This document shows positions 7,319 through 14,843 of a DNA stretch of 15,583 nt, piece after piece. The DNA lies in NCBI GenBank assembly GCA_016235225.1, contig JACRLS010000143.1, positions 1 to 15,583 of the forward strand. The letters are read 5' to 3'. How positions within the stretch are numbered: the stretch's first letter is position 1; every line of letters starts with the position of its first letter. The translations under genes and the position numbers were made by a program. The DNA is from Nitrospirota bacterium. GTDB lineage: Bacteria; Nitrospirota; Nitrospiria; Nitrospirales; Nitrospiraceae. Below the pieces are notes generated by a model, which made no database searches, was not told the origin of the DNA, and was given only the letters and a program-made list of their open reading frames with translations.

Positions 7319-7388
7319 TGATCTTGTCAAAAGAGGGGTCGCGCGTCCGCTTTGTTTCACGCCACGCTCGATTATCGGGAGGTGCACC

Positions 7389-7998
7389 ATGTCGTTCTAC
7401 CAGGAGATGCGCGCAGTCGTGCTTCAACACGAGGCCATCAATAACGCCTACCTGGATCGTTTCCAGAGCGGTCACCTCACGGATGAGGAGTTTCGCCAGT
7501 TCGCGGTCGAGTTCTACAATTTTGCCCGGTTTTTCCCGAAAATCCTCATGGCTGCGGTCGATCGGCGTGGATGTGCATGATGCCATGAGTCGCCCCATGT
7601 TGCCGTCTACACGGGCCTACATTGAGGGCATGGAACGACTGTATGCCGACGGCAATCATGAGATTGCGTTGGGCGCGTCGTTCGGTCTGGAGAACATGGC
7701 GATTCCCATGTGGGATCATCTCATTCCTGGGCTGCGGATCTTGCGCGGGCTCCGGTATCCCGCCATGGATCTGACGTACTTTACATTCCACCGGGATCTG
7801 GAATCCTCTCACGAGGACGCGATGGCGCATGCGGTTGCTGTCCTGGAGAGCGGCCAGACAGCAGGACAGGCCGGCCTATCTGTGCGGGCTCGTGTGGATT
7901 TCCGTCGTGGGAGTGAAGCGGTCCTTGACTACTTAAGAGGATTCTGGAAGGGATTGGACCAGTCCTCCAACAAGCCGAGATCCTACTCGGCGGCCTGA
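7389..7998 (+). pseudogene. Heme-oxygenase-like diiron (iron-containing redox) protein, broken by internal deletion and frameshift
   Basis: Fold family of TenA/PqqC/CADD-like helical proteins. The start ATG at 7389 follows GGGAGGT. The N-terminal part (MSFYQEMRAVVLQHEAINNAY to FARFFPKIL) is in one frame and hits a stop at 7578-7580. The remainder (LRSIGVDVHDAMSRPMLPSTR onward, to the stop at 7996-7998) is in another frame. Between FFPKIL and LRSIG, homologues have about 30 residues that include an E...H pair of metal ligands; here they are missing, so an out-of-frame deletion near 7547-7557 is inferred. The C-terminal half keeps the other candidate ligands, FGLENMAIPMWDH and FTFHRDLESSHEDAM. 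Product function is unknown to me; as it stands it is probably inactive. The family assignment is by motif memory only. Confidence 0.7.
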
Positions 7999-8011
7999 AC
8001 GGCATGGGATG

Positions 8012-8116
8012 CGTATCTCGTATTTCGTGAAGCGTATTTCGTACAGGATTAGGAGCTGATGGCCGATAGCTGATAGCTCTTGGCCGATCGTCGCGAGAGG
8101 CGAATAACGAGATACG
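8012..8116. repeat. Intergenic repeat cluster between the broken diiron gene and the HTH gene
   Basis: CGTATCTCGTATTTCG (8012-8027) and CGAATAACGAGATACG (8101-8116) form an inverted repeat matching at 14 of 16 positions, with a 73-nt interval. CGTATTTCGT occurs twice directly (8019-8028 and 8033-8042), and GGCCGAT twice (8061-8067 and 8082-8088). No coding potential is seen. The pattern resembles degenerate dispersed intergenic repeats rather than a CRISPR array or single regulator site. Confidence 0.6.
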
Positions 8117-8149
8117 AGCGACGATCTTCACGGACGAGGGAGCGAACGC

Positions 8150-9121
8150 TTGTCTGAGATTGCATCCTACATCGAGGCGGTCAAGCAACGCTTTCACCTG
8201 ACCAGCGATTATGCGCTGGCCCGCAAGCTCGGGATCACGCAGCCGGAGGCGAACCTCATCCGGCGCGGGCTCAAGATCCCGAAGCCCGAACTTTGTATCA
8301 CTATCGCGAAACTCCTCGACAAGAATCCCGTCGAATTGTTGTTGCTCGCACAGAAAGACAAGGCGCCTGCCCAGGCCAAGGACTATTGGACCCTCGCCCT
8401 CACGGCCGTGGATGTCATGTTGCATCTGCCGGAACGTCCCCGCTACCTCTCACGGAAAGTGGAGGCGATCGGGAAGGAATTGCGCCAAATTGAGTCTCAA
8501 GCCCTGGTGTATGAAGGCGCCGCGGCCAGCGCCGAGGCGGTCCGCATGATGGAGGCCGTACAACAGTCCGTCGACGCGGTCATGGAACGGTGGAACATCT
8601 GGAAACGGGGCGAGGCGCTGTATCCCAATTACCTCCTTGCCAACCAGGCGGCGGTCCGGCGGCGTGTGACGATCCGACGGCTTCTCATCCTGACGCGAGA
8701 ACAGATGCGCGACGCGGCCTGGCGGAACGACGCCGTCCAGGTCATGGACGACCAGCACCGCGCCGGGATCGGCATTTTCTACGCCTTCAAGGAGGCCGTG
8801 GCCCACGCCGCGGCCTTTGAGCGGTTTGCGGAAGATTACAAGAAATCCGGCGCGGCCGAGGAGATCAATGCGGCCATGTTCGATCGGGAGGTGCTGATGT
8901 TTTCCCGCTCGTACGGGCAGGTGCCGCTGGGGGTCGTGGGGAAGCCGACGCCCATCACGATGATCAATCAGATGCAGATCACCTGGAATCCCGACCTGAT
9001 TCGGGTGCTGGATCCGGCCCCCCTCTTCGACATGACACGCTATGTGTTGGAGTATGGGGACGAATCGGGATTCCGGGAACAAGTGGATCGGTTTCTGCAT
9101 GAGGAGGGGACGCGCCCATGA
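8150..9121 (+). CDS. HTH (Cro/CI-like) regulator with unrecognised C-terminal domain, coupled to tryptophanase gene
   Basis: 323 residues. Start is TTG at 8150, the only plausible start between the in-frame stop at 8105 and the HTH, with GAGGGAG seven bases upstream. Residues about 18-66 (SDYALARKLGITQPEANLIRRGLKIPKPELCITIAKLLDKNPVELL in the native order) look like a lambda-repressor-type helix-turn-helix, the second helix being ITQPEANLIRRG. A helical segment follows (about 80-165), then an alpha/beta-looking part from about 172 (VRRRVTIRRLLILTREQM, VMDDQHRAGIGIFYAFKEA, DREVLMFSRSYG) that faintly recalls effector or PLD-like domains of some regulators; that likeness is an impression only. 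Its stop overlaps the next start (ATGA), so it is co-translated with the PLP lyase and may regulate it or sense an aromatic amino acid or indole. Confidence 0.8.
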   Translation: MSEIASYIEAVKQRFHLTSDYALARKLGITQPEANLIRRGLKIPKPELCITIAKLLDKNPVELLLLAQKDKAPAQAKDYWTLALTAVDVMLHLPERPRYLSRKVEAIGKELRQIESQALVYEGAAASAEAVRMMEAVQQSVDAVMERWNIWKRGEALYPNYLLANQAAVRRRVTIRRLLILTREQMRDAAWRNDAVQVMDDQHRAGIGIFYAFKEAVAHAAAFERFAEDYKKSGAAEEINAAMFDREVLMFSRSYGQVPLGVVGKPTPITMINQMQITWNPDLIRVLDPAPLFDMTRYVLEYGDESGFREQVDRFLHEEGTRP

Positions 9122-10500
9122 AATTCCCGTCCGAGCCCTTCAAGATCAAAGTCGTCGAGCCGATCAAACACACGACCCGTGAGGAACGGGAGCGCTTGCT
9201 GTGCGAGTCCGGCTACAACCTGTTCCATGTGCCGGCCGACAGCGTGTACGTAGACCTGCTCACGGACAGCGGCACGTCGGCCATGAGCGACAACCAGTGG
9301 GCCGGCATGATGCTGGGGGACGAGTCCTATGCGGGGAGCAAGAATTTCTTCCACTTCGAGCAGGTGGTCCGGTCGATTTTCGGCTACCGCTGTGTGATCC
9401 CGACCCACCAGGGCCGCATGGCGGAAAATCTCTTGTTCTCCACGGTCGTGAAGCCCGGCATGGTCGTGCCGAACAACATCCATTTCGACACCACGCGCGC
9501 GAACGTCGAACACCAACGGGCGGAGGCGCTGGACCTCGTCATCAAGGAAGCCTACGATCCTCAATGCGAGCTGCCGTTCAAGGGCAACATGGACCTCGCG
9601 AAGCTGGAAGCCGCCATTAATCGGGTCGGCCGCGAGCGCATCCCCCTGGTTCTGATAACCATCACCAACAACAGCGGGGGCGGGCAGCCGGTGTCCATGG
9701 ACAACATCCGGCAGACCCGCGCGCTCCTGACTCGCTATCGGATTCCGCTCTTCTTCGACGCCTGCCGCTTTGCGGAGAACTGTTACTTCATCAAAGAGCG
9801 CGAGCCGGGCTACGCGGAGACATCGGTGCGCGACATCGCGCGGGAGCTGTTCAACTACGGCGACGGCTGCACCATGTCGGCCAAGAAGGACGGCCTCGTC
9901 AACATCGGCGGGTTTCTGGGCCTCAATAACGAGCAGTGGGCGCAGGACCTGACCAATATGCTGATTCTCGTGGAAGGGTTCCCGACCTATGGTGGATTAG
10001 CCGGGCGTGATCTCGAAGCCATGGCGCGAGGGTTGGAGGAGGTCCTTCACGAAGACTACCTGAGCTTTCGCATCGGACAGGTCCGCTACCTCGGCGAGCT
10101 CCTGGACGCCGCGGGCGTGCCGATCGTGAAGCCCGTCGGGGGGCACGCGGTCTATCTCAATGCGAAGGCGTTTCTGTCGCACCTGCCGCCGGCGGAGTTC
10201 CCTGCCCAGGCACTGGCGGTGGCGCTCTATCGCGACTACGGGATTCGAGGCGTGGAGATGGTTACTGTCATGTTCGGGAAGAAAGACCCCGCCAGCGGGC
10301 GAACGATTCACCCGGAGTTGGAATTGGTCCGGCTGGCCATCCCCCGCCGGGTCTACACCAACATGCAGATCACCTACGTCGCGGAGTCCATCATCGAGCT
10401 GTATCGGCAGCGTGAGACGATCCGGGGCTTACGCATGACTTACGAAGCGCCGGTCCTCCGGCACTTTACCGCGCGCTTCGAAGAGTTACGGAAGTCGTAA
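9118..10500 (+). CDS. tnaA: Tryptophanase-family PLP-dependent beta-eliminating lyase
   Basis: Cleaves an aromatic amino acid to the aromatic ring compound, pyruvate and ammonia. 460 residues, collinear with tyrosine phenol-lyase (TPL) and tryptophanase. Conserved points: Tyr71 (DESYAGS), Arg100 (THQGR), Phe123, Asp214 and Arg217 (FFDACRF), Lys257 as the PLP lysine (MSAKKD), GFPTYGGLAGRD and IPRRVY. The specificity positions follow tryptophanase: Asp124 where TPL has Thr124, His449 where TPL has Phe448 (VLRHFTA), and Met381 in place of the TPL Arg381 that binds the phenol hydroxyl. Tryptophan to indole is therefore the best guess; a related substrate is possible. ATG overlaps the stop of the HTH gene, although no strong separate ribosome site is seen. 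No TnaC-like leader was found. Confidence 0.9.
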   Translation: MKFPSEPFKIKVVEPIKHTTREERERLLCESGYNLFHVPADSVYVDLLTDSGTSAMSDNQWAGMMLGDESYAGSKNFFHFEQVVRSIFGYRCVIPTHQGRMAENLLFSTVVKPGMVVPNNIHFDTTRANVEHQRAEALDLVIKEAYDPQCELPFKGNMDLAKLEAAINRVGRERIPLVLITITNNSGGGQPVSMDNIRQTRALLTRYRIPLFFDACRFAENCYFIKEREPGYAETSVRDIARELFNYGDGCTMSAKKDGLVNIGGFLGLNNEQWAQDLTNMLILVEGFPTYGGLAGRDLEAMARGLEEVLHEDYLSFRIGQVRYLGELLDAAGVPIVKPVGGHAVYLNAKAFLSHLPPAEFPAQALAVALYRDYGIRGVEMVTVMFGKKDPASGRTIHPELELVRLAIPRRVYTNMQITYVAESIIELYRQRETIRGLRMTYEAPVLRHFTARFEELRKS

Positions 10501-10510
10501 GCCGACGGTC

Positions 10511-10526
10511 GCCAGGAACCCCTGGC
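10511..10526 (+). terminator. Small GC-rich hairpin after the tryptophanase gene
   Basis: GCCAGG, AACC, CCTGGC gives a 6-bp stem with a four-base loop 10 nt after the tryptophanase stop codon. There is no T run behind it, so it may assist termination or mRNA stability only. The following spacer, up to 10742, shows no further gene. Confidence 0.3.
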
Positions 10527-10742
10527 CACTATCTTCGTCCGTACTCAATTGACGAATCACGAACGATGATTGATCGCCCGCGTCGCGCGATGTGCCTGGC
10601 GAGCGCGCGTTCCCGCGCCGGTTCGACCGCATCGGAAAACGTGAAACTGTTTGACTTGAGCGAGATTGGGCGTAACCTCAAATCATAGAACATGGCCGGT
10701 GACGCCCGTGCGCGGTGAGATCGGAAAGGCAGGGGGTAAACC

Positions 10743-12554
10743 ATGCAGAACGGAACAGACGGCGAACGGCCGGACGTCGCCCCGACCGTCTCGGAAGAGC
10801 TCCTTCGCCTGGTGGTCGAGTCGCTCCCGTGCGGAGTGCTTATGGTCGACCAACAGGGCACGATCGAGATGGTCAATACACAGACTGACAAGATGTTCGG
10901 ATATAGGCGAGAGGAGCTCATCGGCCGGCCCATCGAGGTGCTGCTCCCGGAGCGATACCGCCATGAGCATCACGCCAGGCGGGCCGGTTTTGTTGCGACT
11001 CCCGCCGCACGTCCGATGGGAGCGGGACGGGATCTCTGCGGCCTCCGCAAGGACGGCACGGAGTTTCCCGTTGAGGTCGGCCTCAAGCCGATCGGGACCG
11101 GCGAGGGGATCCGCGTCTTGTGATCCATCCTCGACATTTCCGCGAGGAAGCGCCTGGAGGCTCAACTCTTCCAGGTCGCTCTGCGCGCCACGAACGACGT
11201 GGTGTGGGACTGCGACATGCGGACCGGCGCCGTCAAGTGGAACGGCAACCTCCAGACGCTGTTCGGGTATGCGGCCGAGGCGGTCGGGTCGGACCGCGCT
11301 TGGTGGGCTGATCGCGTACACCCGGCGGACCATGAGCGGGTCTTGTCCAGCATCCAGGCGGTGAAGGGGGGAGGCGGAGAATTCTGGGGATCGGAGTACC
11401 GGTTCCGGAAGGCCGATGGATCCTATGCCCATGTGTCTGAGCAGGCGTCTATCTTGAGAGACGACGGGGGATGTCCGGTGCGCATGGTCGGGGCCATGTG
11501 CGATCTGACCGAACTGAAGCAGAAAGAAGAGGCCCTTCTGGAAAGCGAAGCCCGTTTCCGCATGCTGGCCGATACGGCGCCGGTGCTGATCTGGATGACA
11601 GGAGCTGACTCGCGGTGCGTCTATGTTAATAAACCGTGGCTGGACTTCACCGGAAGGCCGATCGAGCAGGAAGCAGGCGATGGATGGTGTGACAATGTCC
11701 ACCCAGATGATGTGTTGGGCTTCATGGAGACCTATCGTGCGGTGTCCCGGAGACGCCGGCCCTTCACCAGAGAGTATAGGCTAAGGCGACTTGATGGCGC
11801 ATATCGTTGGATGTTGGAAACGGGCGTGCCCCGATTGTCTGTGGACGGAGAGTTCACCGGGTACATCGGCTCCTGTATCGACATCACCGAACGGAAGCTC
11901 GCAGAAGACAGCACGCGCATTGCCCTCGAGCAACGAGAAGCCCTACTCAAGGAAATTCACCATCGCGTGAAAAACAATTTGCAGATCGTGTCCAGTTTGC
12001 TGAATCTGCAATCGAGCGCCAATAAAAACAAGAAAGTTGCGCATTTGCTGAAAGAATGTCAGCTCCGCGTGATGGCGATCGGTCTCCTCCACGAAACGCT
12101 GTATCGCTCCGGGAATCTGTCCAAGGTGGCGATGATTGAGTACATCCGTGCCTTGACCGACCATCTGCTTCGGTCCTACGGGGTTGATTCGAACACCATC
12201 GCCGTGACCGTGGACGTGGATCAGATCGGACTCAATATCGAGACGGCGCTGCCTTGCGGTCTGATTCTTGATGAGCTGCTTTCCAATTGCTTGAAACATG
12301 CGTTCCCGGAGGGACGACGGGGTGAGATTCATGTGGAGCTGCGGTCGAATCCCGACCAGACGGTGACGTTGTGCGTCAAGGATAATGGAGTCGGGATTCC
12401 CGATGCGGTGAACCTGGAAGAGGTGCGATCCTTGGGGCTCGAATTGGTCGAGCTCTTCTCCGACAAGCTGGAGGGCGTTCCTGAATTTCGGCGTGACAAC
12501 GGGACCGAATTCCGGTTGAGGTTTTCTGAGTTGGCCTACACTGAGCGGATGTGA
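10743..12554 (+). pseudogene. PAS-PAS-PAS sensor histidine kinase (HisKA_2 type), interrupted by one in-frame TGA
   Basis: A single 603-codon frame from the ATG at 10743 (preceded by AGGGGGT) to the stop at 12552, with one TGA at codon 127 (11121-11123). PAS1 spans about 18-135 (LPCGVLMVDQQGTIEMVN), and the stop falls in its last strand: GEGIRVL, stop, SILDISARKRLEAQL, so both flanks still fit the usual PAS-to-PAS linker. PAS2 lies about 138-260 and PAS3 about 265-385. The dimerisation box LLKEIHHRVKNNLQIVSSLL (His406/407) is HisKA_2, followed by the ATPase domain with LILDELLSNCLKHAFPEG, KDNGVGIPD and the C-terminal glycine-rich region. It appears soluble, with no membrane segments. A nonsense mutation, read-through, or expression of the downstream part alone from an internal start (GTG at 11199, without a clear ribosome site) are the options. 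Confidence 0.85.
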
Positions 12555-12558
12555 CGCC

Positions 12559-13398
12559 ATGACCAAGCCCCACGTGTTGATCGTAGAAGACGAGCCGGTG
12601 GTGGCGAAGGATCTTCGGCAGACCCTTATCAACTTTGGGTATCTGATTCCTCCACCTGTCGCGACCGGGACCGACGCCATTAGGCAAGCGAAGGAAACCC
12701 AGCCGGACCTCGTGCTGATGGATATCGTCTTGAAAGGCCCGATGAACGGCATCGAGGCCGCTCAGTTCATCACCACGCACTTGGACATCCCGGTCGTGTT
12801 CCTCACCGCCTATGCGAACGACTCGGTGCTAGATCAGGCCAAAGCTACCACCCCCGTCGGATACCTTCAGAAGCCGTTTCAGCCGACTCAACTCCGGACG
12901 GCTATCGAGATCGGGTTGAATGAACACCGGTCAAAGCAGCGGTTGCGTACCGCGTATCAGTGGTTGGCGGCGACCTTGCAGTGCATGGGAGACGCGATGG
13001 TCGTGACCGATCGGACGGGACGAATCCGTTTCATGAACCGCGCCGCTGAAGCGCTGACCGGATGGGCCCAGGCCGATGTGCCGGAGGTCGAAGCGGACCA
13101 TCTCTTCAGGCCGTCGAAACCCGGGGCGATGCATGAAGCAGGAGAGTGGGTCGGCCATGTGCTTCGGACGGGGGACATGATCCATCTGCGCGAGTCGGAT
13201 CTGAAGGGCAAGGATGGCACGATTCGATCCATAGACGGCACCGCCGCGCCTGTGCGGAGCGAACAGGGAGTCATCATCGGGGCGGTCGTGACGTTTGGCC
13301 TCAGTGACTCGGTCAAGAAGAGGGATCGAGAGGGGCATGCCGTCGATCCGCACGGGTCGCGCGAGGAGGAGCCGTCCCAAGTGGATGTCCTCGTGTGA
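12559..13398 (+). CDS. Response regulator, REC-PAS, no DNA-binding output domain
   Basis: 279 residues. Receiver domain at about 4-122: VLIVEDEPVVA with the acidic pair Glu10/Asp11, LVLMDIVLKG with phosphoacceptor Asp55, FLTAYA with the switch threonine, and LQKPFQ with the conserved lysine. A PAS domain follows (about 135-245, MGDAMVVTDRTGRIRFMNRAAEALTGW). The tail (KKRDREGHAVDPHGSREEE) is charged and probably disordered. It begins four bases after the kinase stop, so it belongs to the same operon and is the natural partner of the HisKA_2 kinase. No helix-turn-helix, GGDEF or other enzymatic output is present, so it may act by phosphotransfer or protein contact. It is a close paralogue of the next gene. 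Confidence 0.92.
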   Translation: MTKPHVLIVEDEPVVAKDLRQTLINFGYLIPPPVATGTDAIRQAKETQPDLVLMDIVLKGPMNGIEAAQFITTHLDIPVVFLTAYANDSVLDQAKATTPVGYLQKPFQPTQLRTAIEIGLNEHRSKQRLRTAYQWLAATLQCMGDAMVVTDRTGRIRFMNRAAEALTGWAQADVPEVEADHLFRPSKPGAMHEAGEWVGHVLRTGDMIHLRESDLKGKDGTIRSIDGTAAPVRSEQGVIIGAVVTFGLSDSVKKRDREGHAVDPHGSREEEPSQVDVLV

Positions 13399-13488
13399 GC
13401 CGCGTCGAGCATTGGCGCAAGAGAAAGAAGGAGATGCGGGTGGACTCCTGCGTTATGGTCCGGTACTGGAACGAAAGGATGGGACGCC

Positions 13489-14475
13489 ATGTTACACACC
13501 AAGATCCTCATCGTGGAAGACGAACCGATTGTCGCAAGAGACCTGCAGCAGAATCTGCTGGGACTCGGTTATGAGGTGCCGGCGGCGGCTTCTTCCGGCA
13601 TGGAGGCGATCAGGCGGGCGCGGCAGGTTCAGCCGGATCTGGTGCTGATGGACATCGTCCTGAAAGGGAAGATGGACGGGGTGGAAGCGGCCAGGCACAT
13701 CCACACGGAGCTCGACATTCCGGTCGTCTTTGTGACCGCCTATGGAGATGACGCGACCTTTCACCGGGCGAAGGGGAGCGAACCGATGGGATATGTCATG
13801 AAGCCGTTCCAGCTCCCCGAGTTGCGGAGGGCCATTGAAATCAGCCTTGAGCAGCACAGGAAGAGCCAGGGCATCAGACGCGAACAGCACTGGTTTCATC
13901 AGACCCTGAAAGCCATCGGTGAAGCCCTCATCATCACCGATCGGGAGGGCCACGTGAAGTTCATGAATCCGCTCGCCGAGACGCTGACGGGGTGGGCCGA
14001 GCCGGAGGCGATCGGCAAGCATCTTGAGGAGGTCTTCACCCTCTACCGGGAGGATGAAGTCGGTGAGCACGACATGCTGGTATCGAGGGTCGTCAGCGAA
14101 GATCGAAGCGTGCTGTTGCCGACCATGACCCTCTTGGCCAAAGATCTGGCGAAGCATTCCGTCGAAGGCAATGCCGCTCCGATTAAGGATGAATCGGGGG
14201 TCGTGATCGGCACGGTGCTCTCCTTTTATCCCAGCAAGCGCTCGGGGGAAGCGAGCCGGCCGTCACCCGGCGCCGGCGAAGAGAGTTCTGTTCTCCCCGC
14301 CCTTCCACCAATGGGCGTGTGGGTCCCCATCTGTTCCGCCTGTAAGAAAGTGAGGGATCAGTGCGGCGATTGGCGCGAGCTGGAGTCCTATTTTGCCGAC
14401 GCCTGGAAGTTCTGCTTTACCCACGGGATGTGTCCGGAATGCCTCTCCCGCTGGTACCGGCGGCTGACCGGTTGA
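13489..14475 (+). CDS. Response regulator, REC-PAS with C-terminal cysteine motif
   Basis: 328 residues. The receiver domain (about 4-122) has Asp55 in LVLMDIVLKG and the FVTAYG and MKPFQ switch residues; a PAS domain spans about 137-250 (IGEALIITDREGHVKFMN). After a linker rich in Ser, Pro and Glu comes a compact C-terminal motif: PICSACKKVRD, then GDWRELESYF, then CFTHGMCPECLSRWY. Cys282, Cys285, Cys292, Cys309, His312, Cys315 and Cys318 could form a metal or redox site. Similar CxxCKKIRD...HGxCPxC tails occur at the ends of other PAS and receiver proteins, but I know of no established function. The gene lies 90 nt after its paralogue; the AAGGATGGG before the ATG is a modest ribosome site. 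Confidence 0.92.
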   Translation: MLHTKILIVEDEPIVARDLQQNLLGLGYEVPAAASSGMEAIRRARQVQPDLVLMDIVLKGKMDGVEAARHIHTELDIPVVFVTAYGDDATFHRAKGSEPMGYVMKPFQLPELRRAIEISLEQHRKSQGIRREQHWFHQTLKAIGEALIITDREGHVKFMNPLAETLTGWAEPEAIGKHLEEVFTLYREDEVGEHDMLVSRVVSEDRSVLLPTMTLLAKDLAKHSVEGNAAPIKDESGVVIGTVLSFYPSKRSGEASRPSPGAGEESSVLPALPPMGVWVPICSACKKVRDQCGDWRELESYFADAWKFCFTHGMCPECLSRWYRRLTG

Positions 14476-14777
14476 GGATTCCCTGCTGAGGGGTTTGAGG
14501 TTGGAGGTTCGGGGCCTGAGGCTACGCCTCCTCCAACCTCTATCCTCCAACGTTTCTCGCATCACGCCCTACGTCTGCCCCCTCTTACGCCTCACGCTCC
14601 ACGTTTGACGTCTCACAATTCTCGCCTCTGGCCGCTTGCCCTTCGCCTGAACAGCCGCGGTTGCAGTAGAAACTTCATGAAGAATGTGGGCCAATAACCC
14701 CCGGCGGGGAGGAGAGTGATCCCAGCGGACATTTGCGAGCCAAAGAGAAGTTGCGGTATCCTACGTCGCAGTTTAAA
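14476..14777. other. Non-coding spacer with repeat-like pyrimidine-rich sequence
   Basis: No convincing gene on either strand. About 14529-14640 is C/T-rich on the plus strand, with recurring degenerate CACG, CTCACG and ACGTTT words (for example CCTCACGCTCCACGTTTGAC), a pattern that suggests decayed intergenic repeats. The last part leads into the insertion sequence. Confidence 0.5.
14497..14540. repeat. Perfect 11-bp inverted repeat after the second response regulator
   Basis: GAGGTTGGAGG at 14497-14507 is the reverse complement of CCTCCAACCTC at 14530-14540, with a 22-nt loop. It lies just behind the operon end and could act as a transcript-end hairpin, though no T run follows. The arm sequence resembles the TGAGGTTAAGC repeat at 1472-1529. 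Confidence 0.6.
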
Positions 14778-14820
14778 GGGCGCTTCCGGGTTCCCCGTGG
14801 GTAGGTTGAACGGATAGTAT

Positions 14821-14843
14821 GGTCGGCCAAGGAGGGACCGACC
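14821..14843 (+). promoter_or_regulatory. Hairpin enclosing the transposase ribosome-binding site
   Basis: GGTCGG (14821-14826) pairs perfectly with CCGACC (14838-14843), with the AAGGAGG ribosome site (14829-14835) in the loop and the ATG directly after the second arm. Such folding could limit transposase translation, as known for read-through transcripts of some insertion sequences. Confidence 0.45.

Larger units (their letters stand above)
7064..7388. promoter_or_regulatory. AT-rich divergent intergenic region between the hpd operon and the plus-strand block
   Basis: 325 nt with no convincing gene. Bases 7145-7320 are strikingly AT-rich against GC-rich neighbours, as expected for a shared control region. 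On the minus strand TATAAT can be read near 7163-7168 without a clear -35 box. Short repeats that could be operator-like are ATTAT/ATAAT (7162-7166 and 7175-7179) and GAATATC twice (7269-7275 and 7277-7283). AAGGAGG at 7217-7223 is followed by a four-codon frame (7235-7249), too short to call a gene. Confidence 0.5.

Noticed and set aside
8012..8116. CRISPR array
   Set aside because: Repeats are short, unequal and irregularly spaced, with no cas genes.
9118..10500. Tyrosine phenol-lyase as the name of the PLP lyase
   Set aside because: Thr124, Arg381 and Phe448 of that enzyme are replaced by Asp, Met and His.
11121..11123. TGA read as selenocysteine
   Set aside because: The position is a PAS strand with no redox role, and no selenocysteine insertion hairpin was recognised just after it.
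10683..11702. Open minus-strand frame (339 codons) across the kinase start
   Set aside because: Antisense to clear PAS domains; its openness reflects codon bias only.
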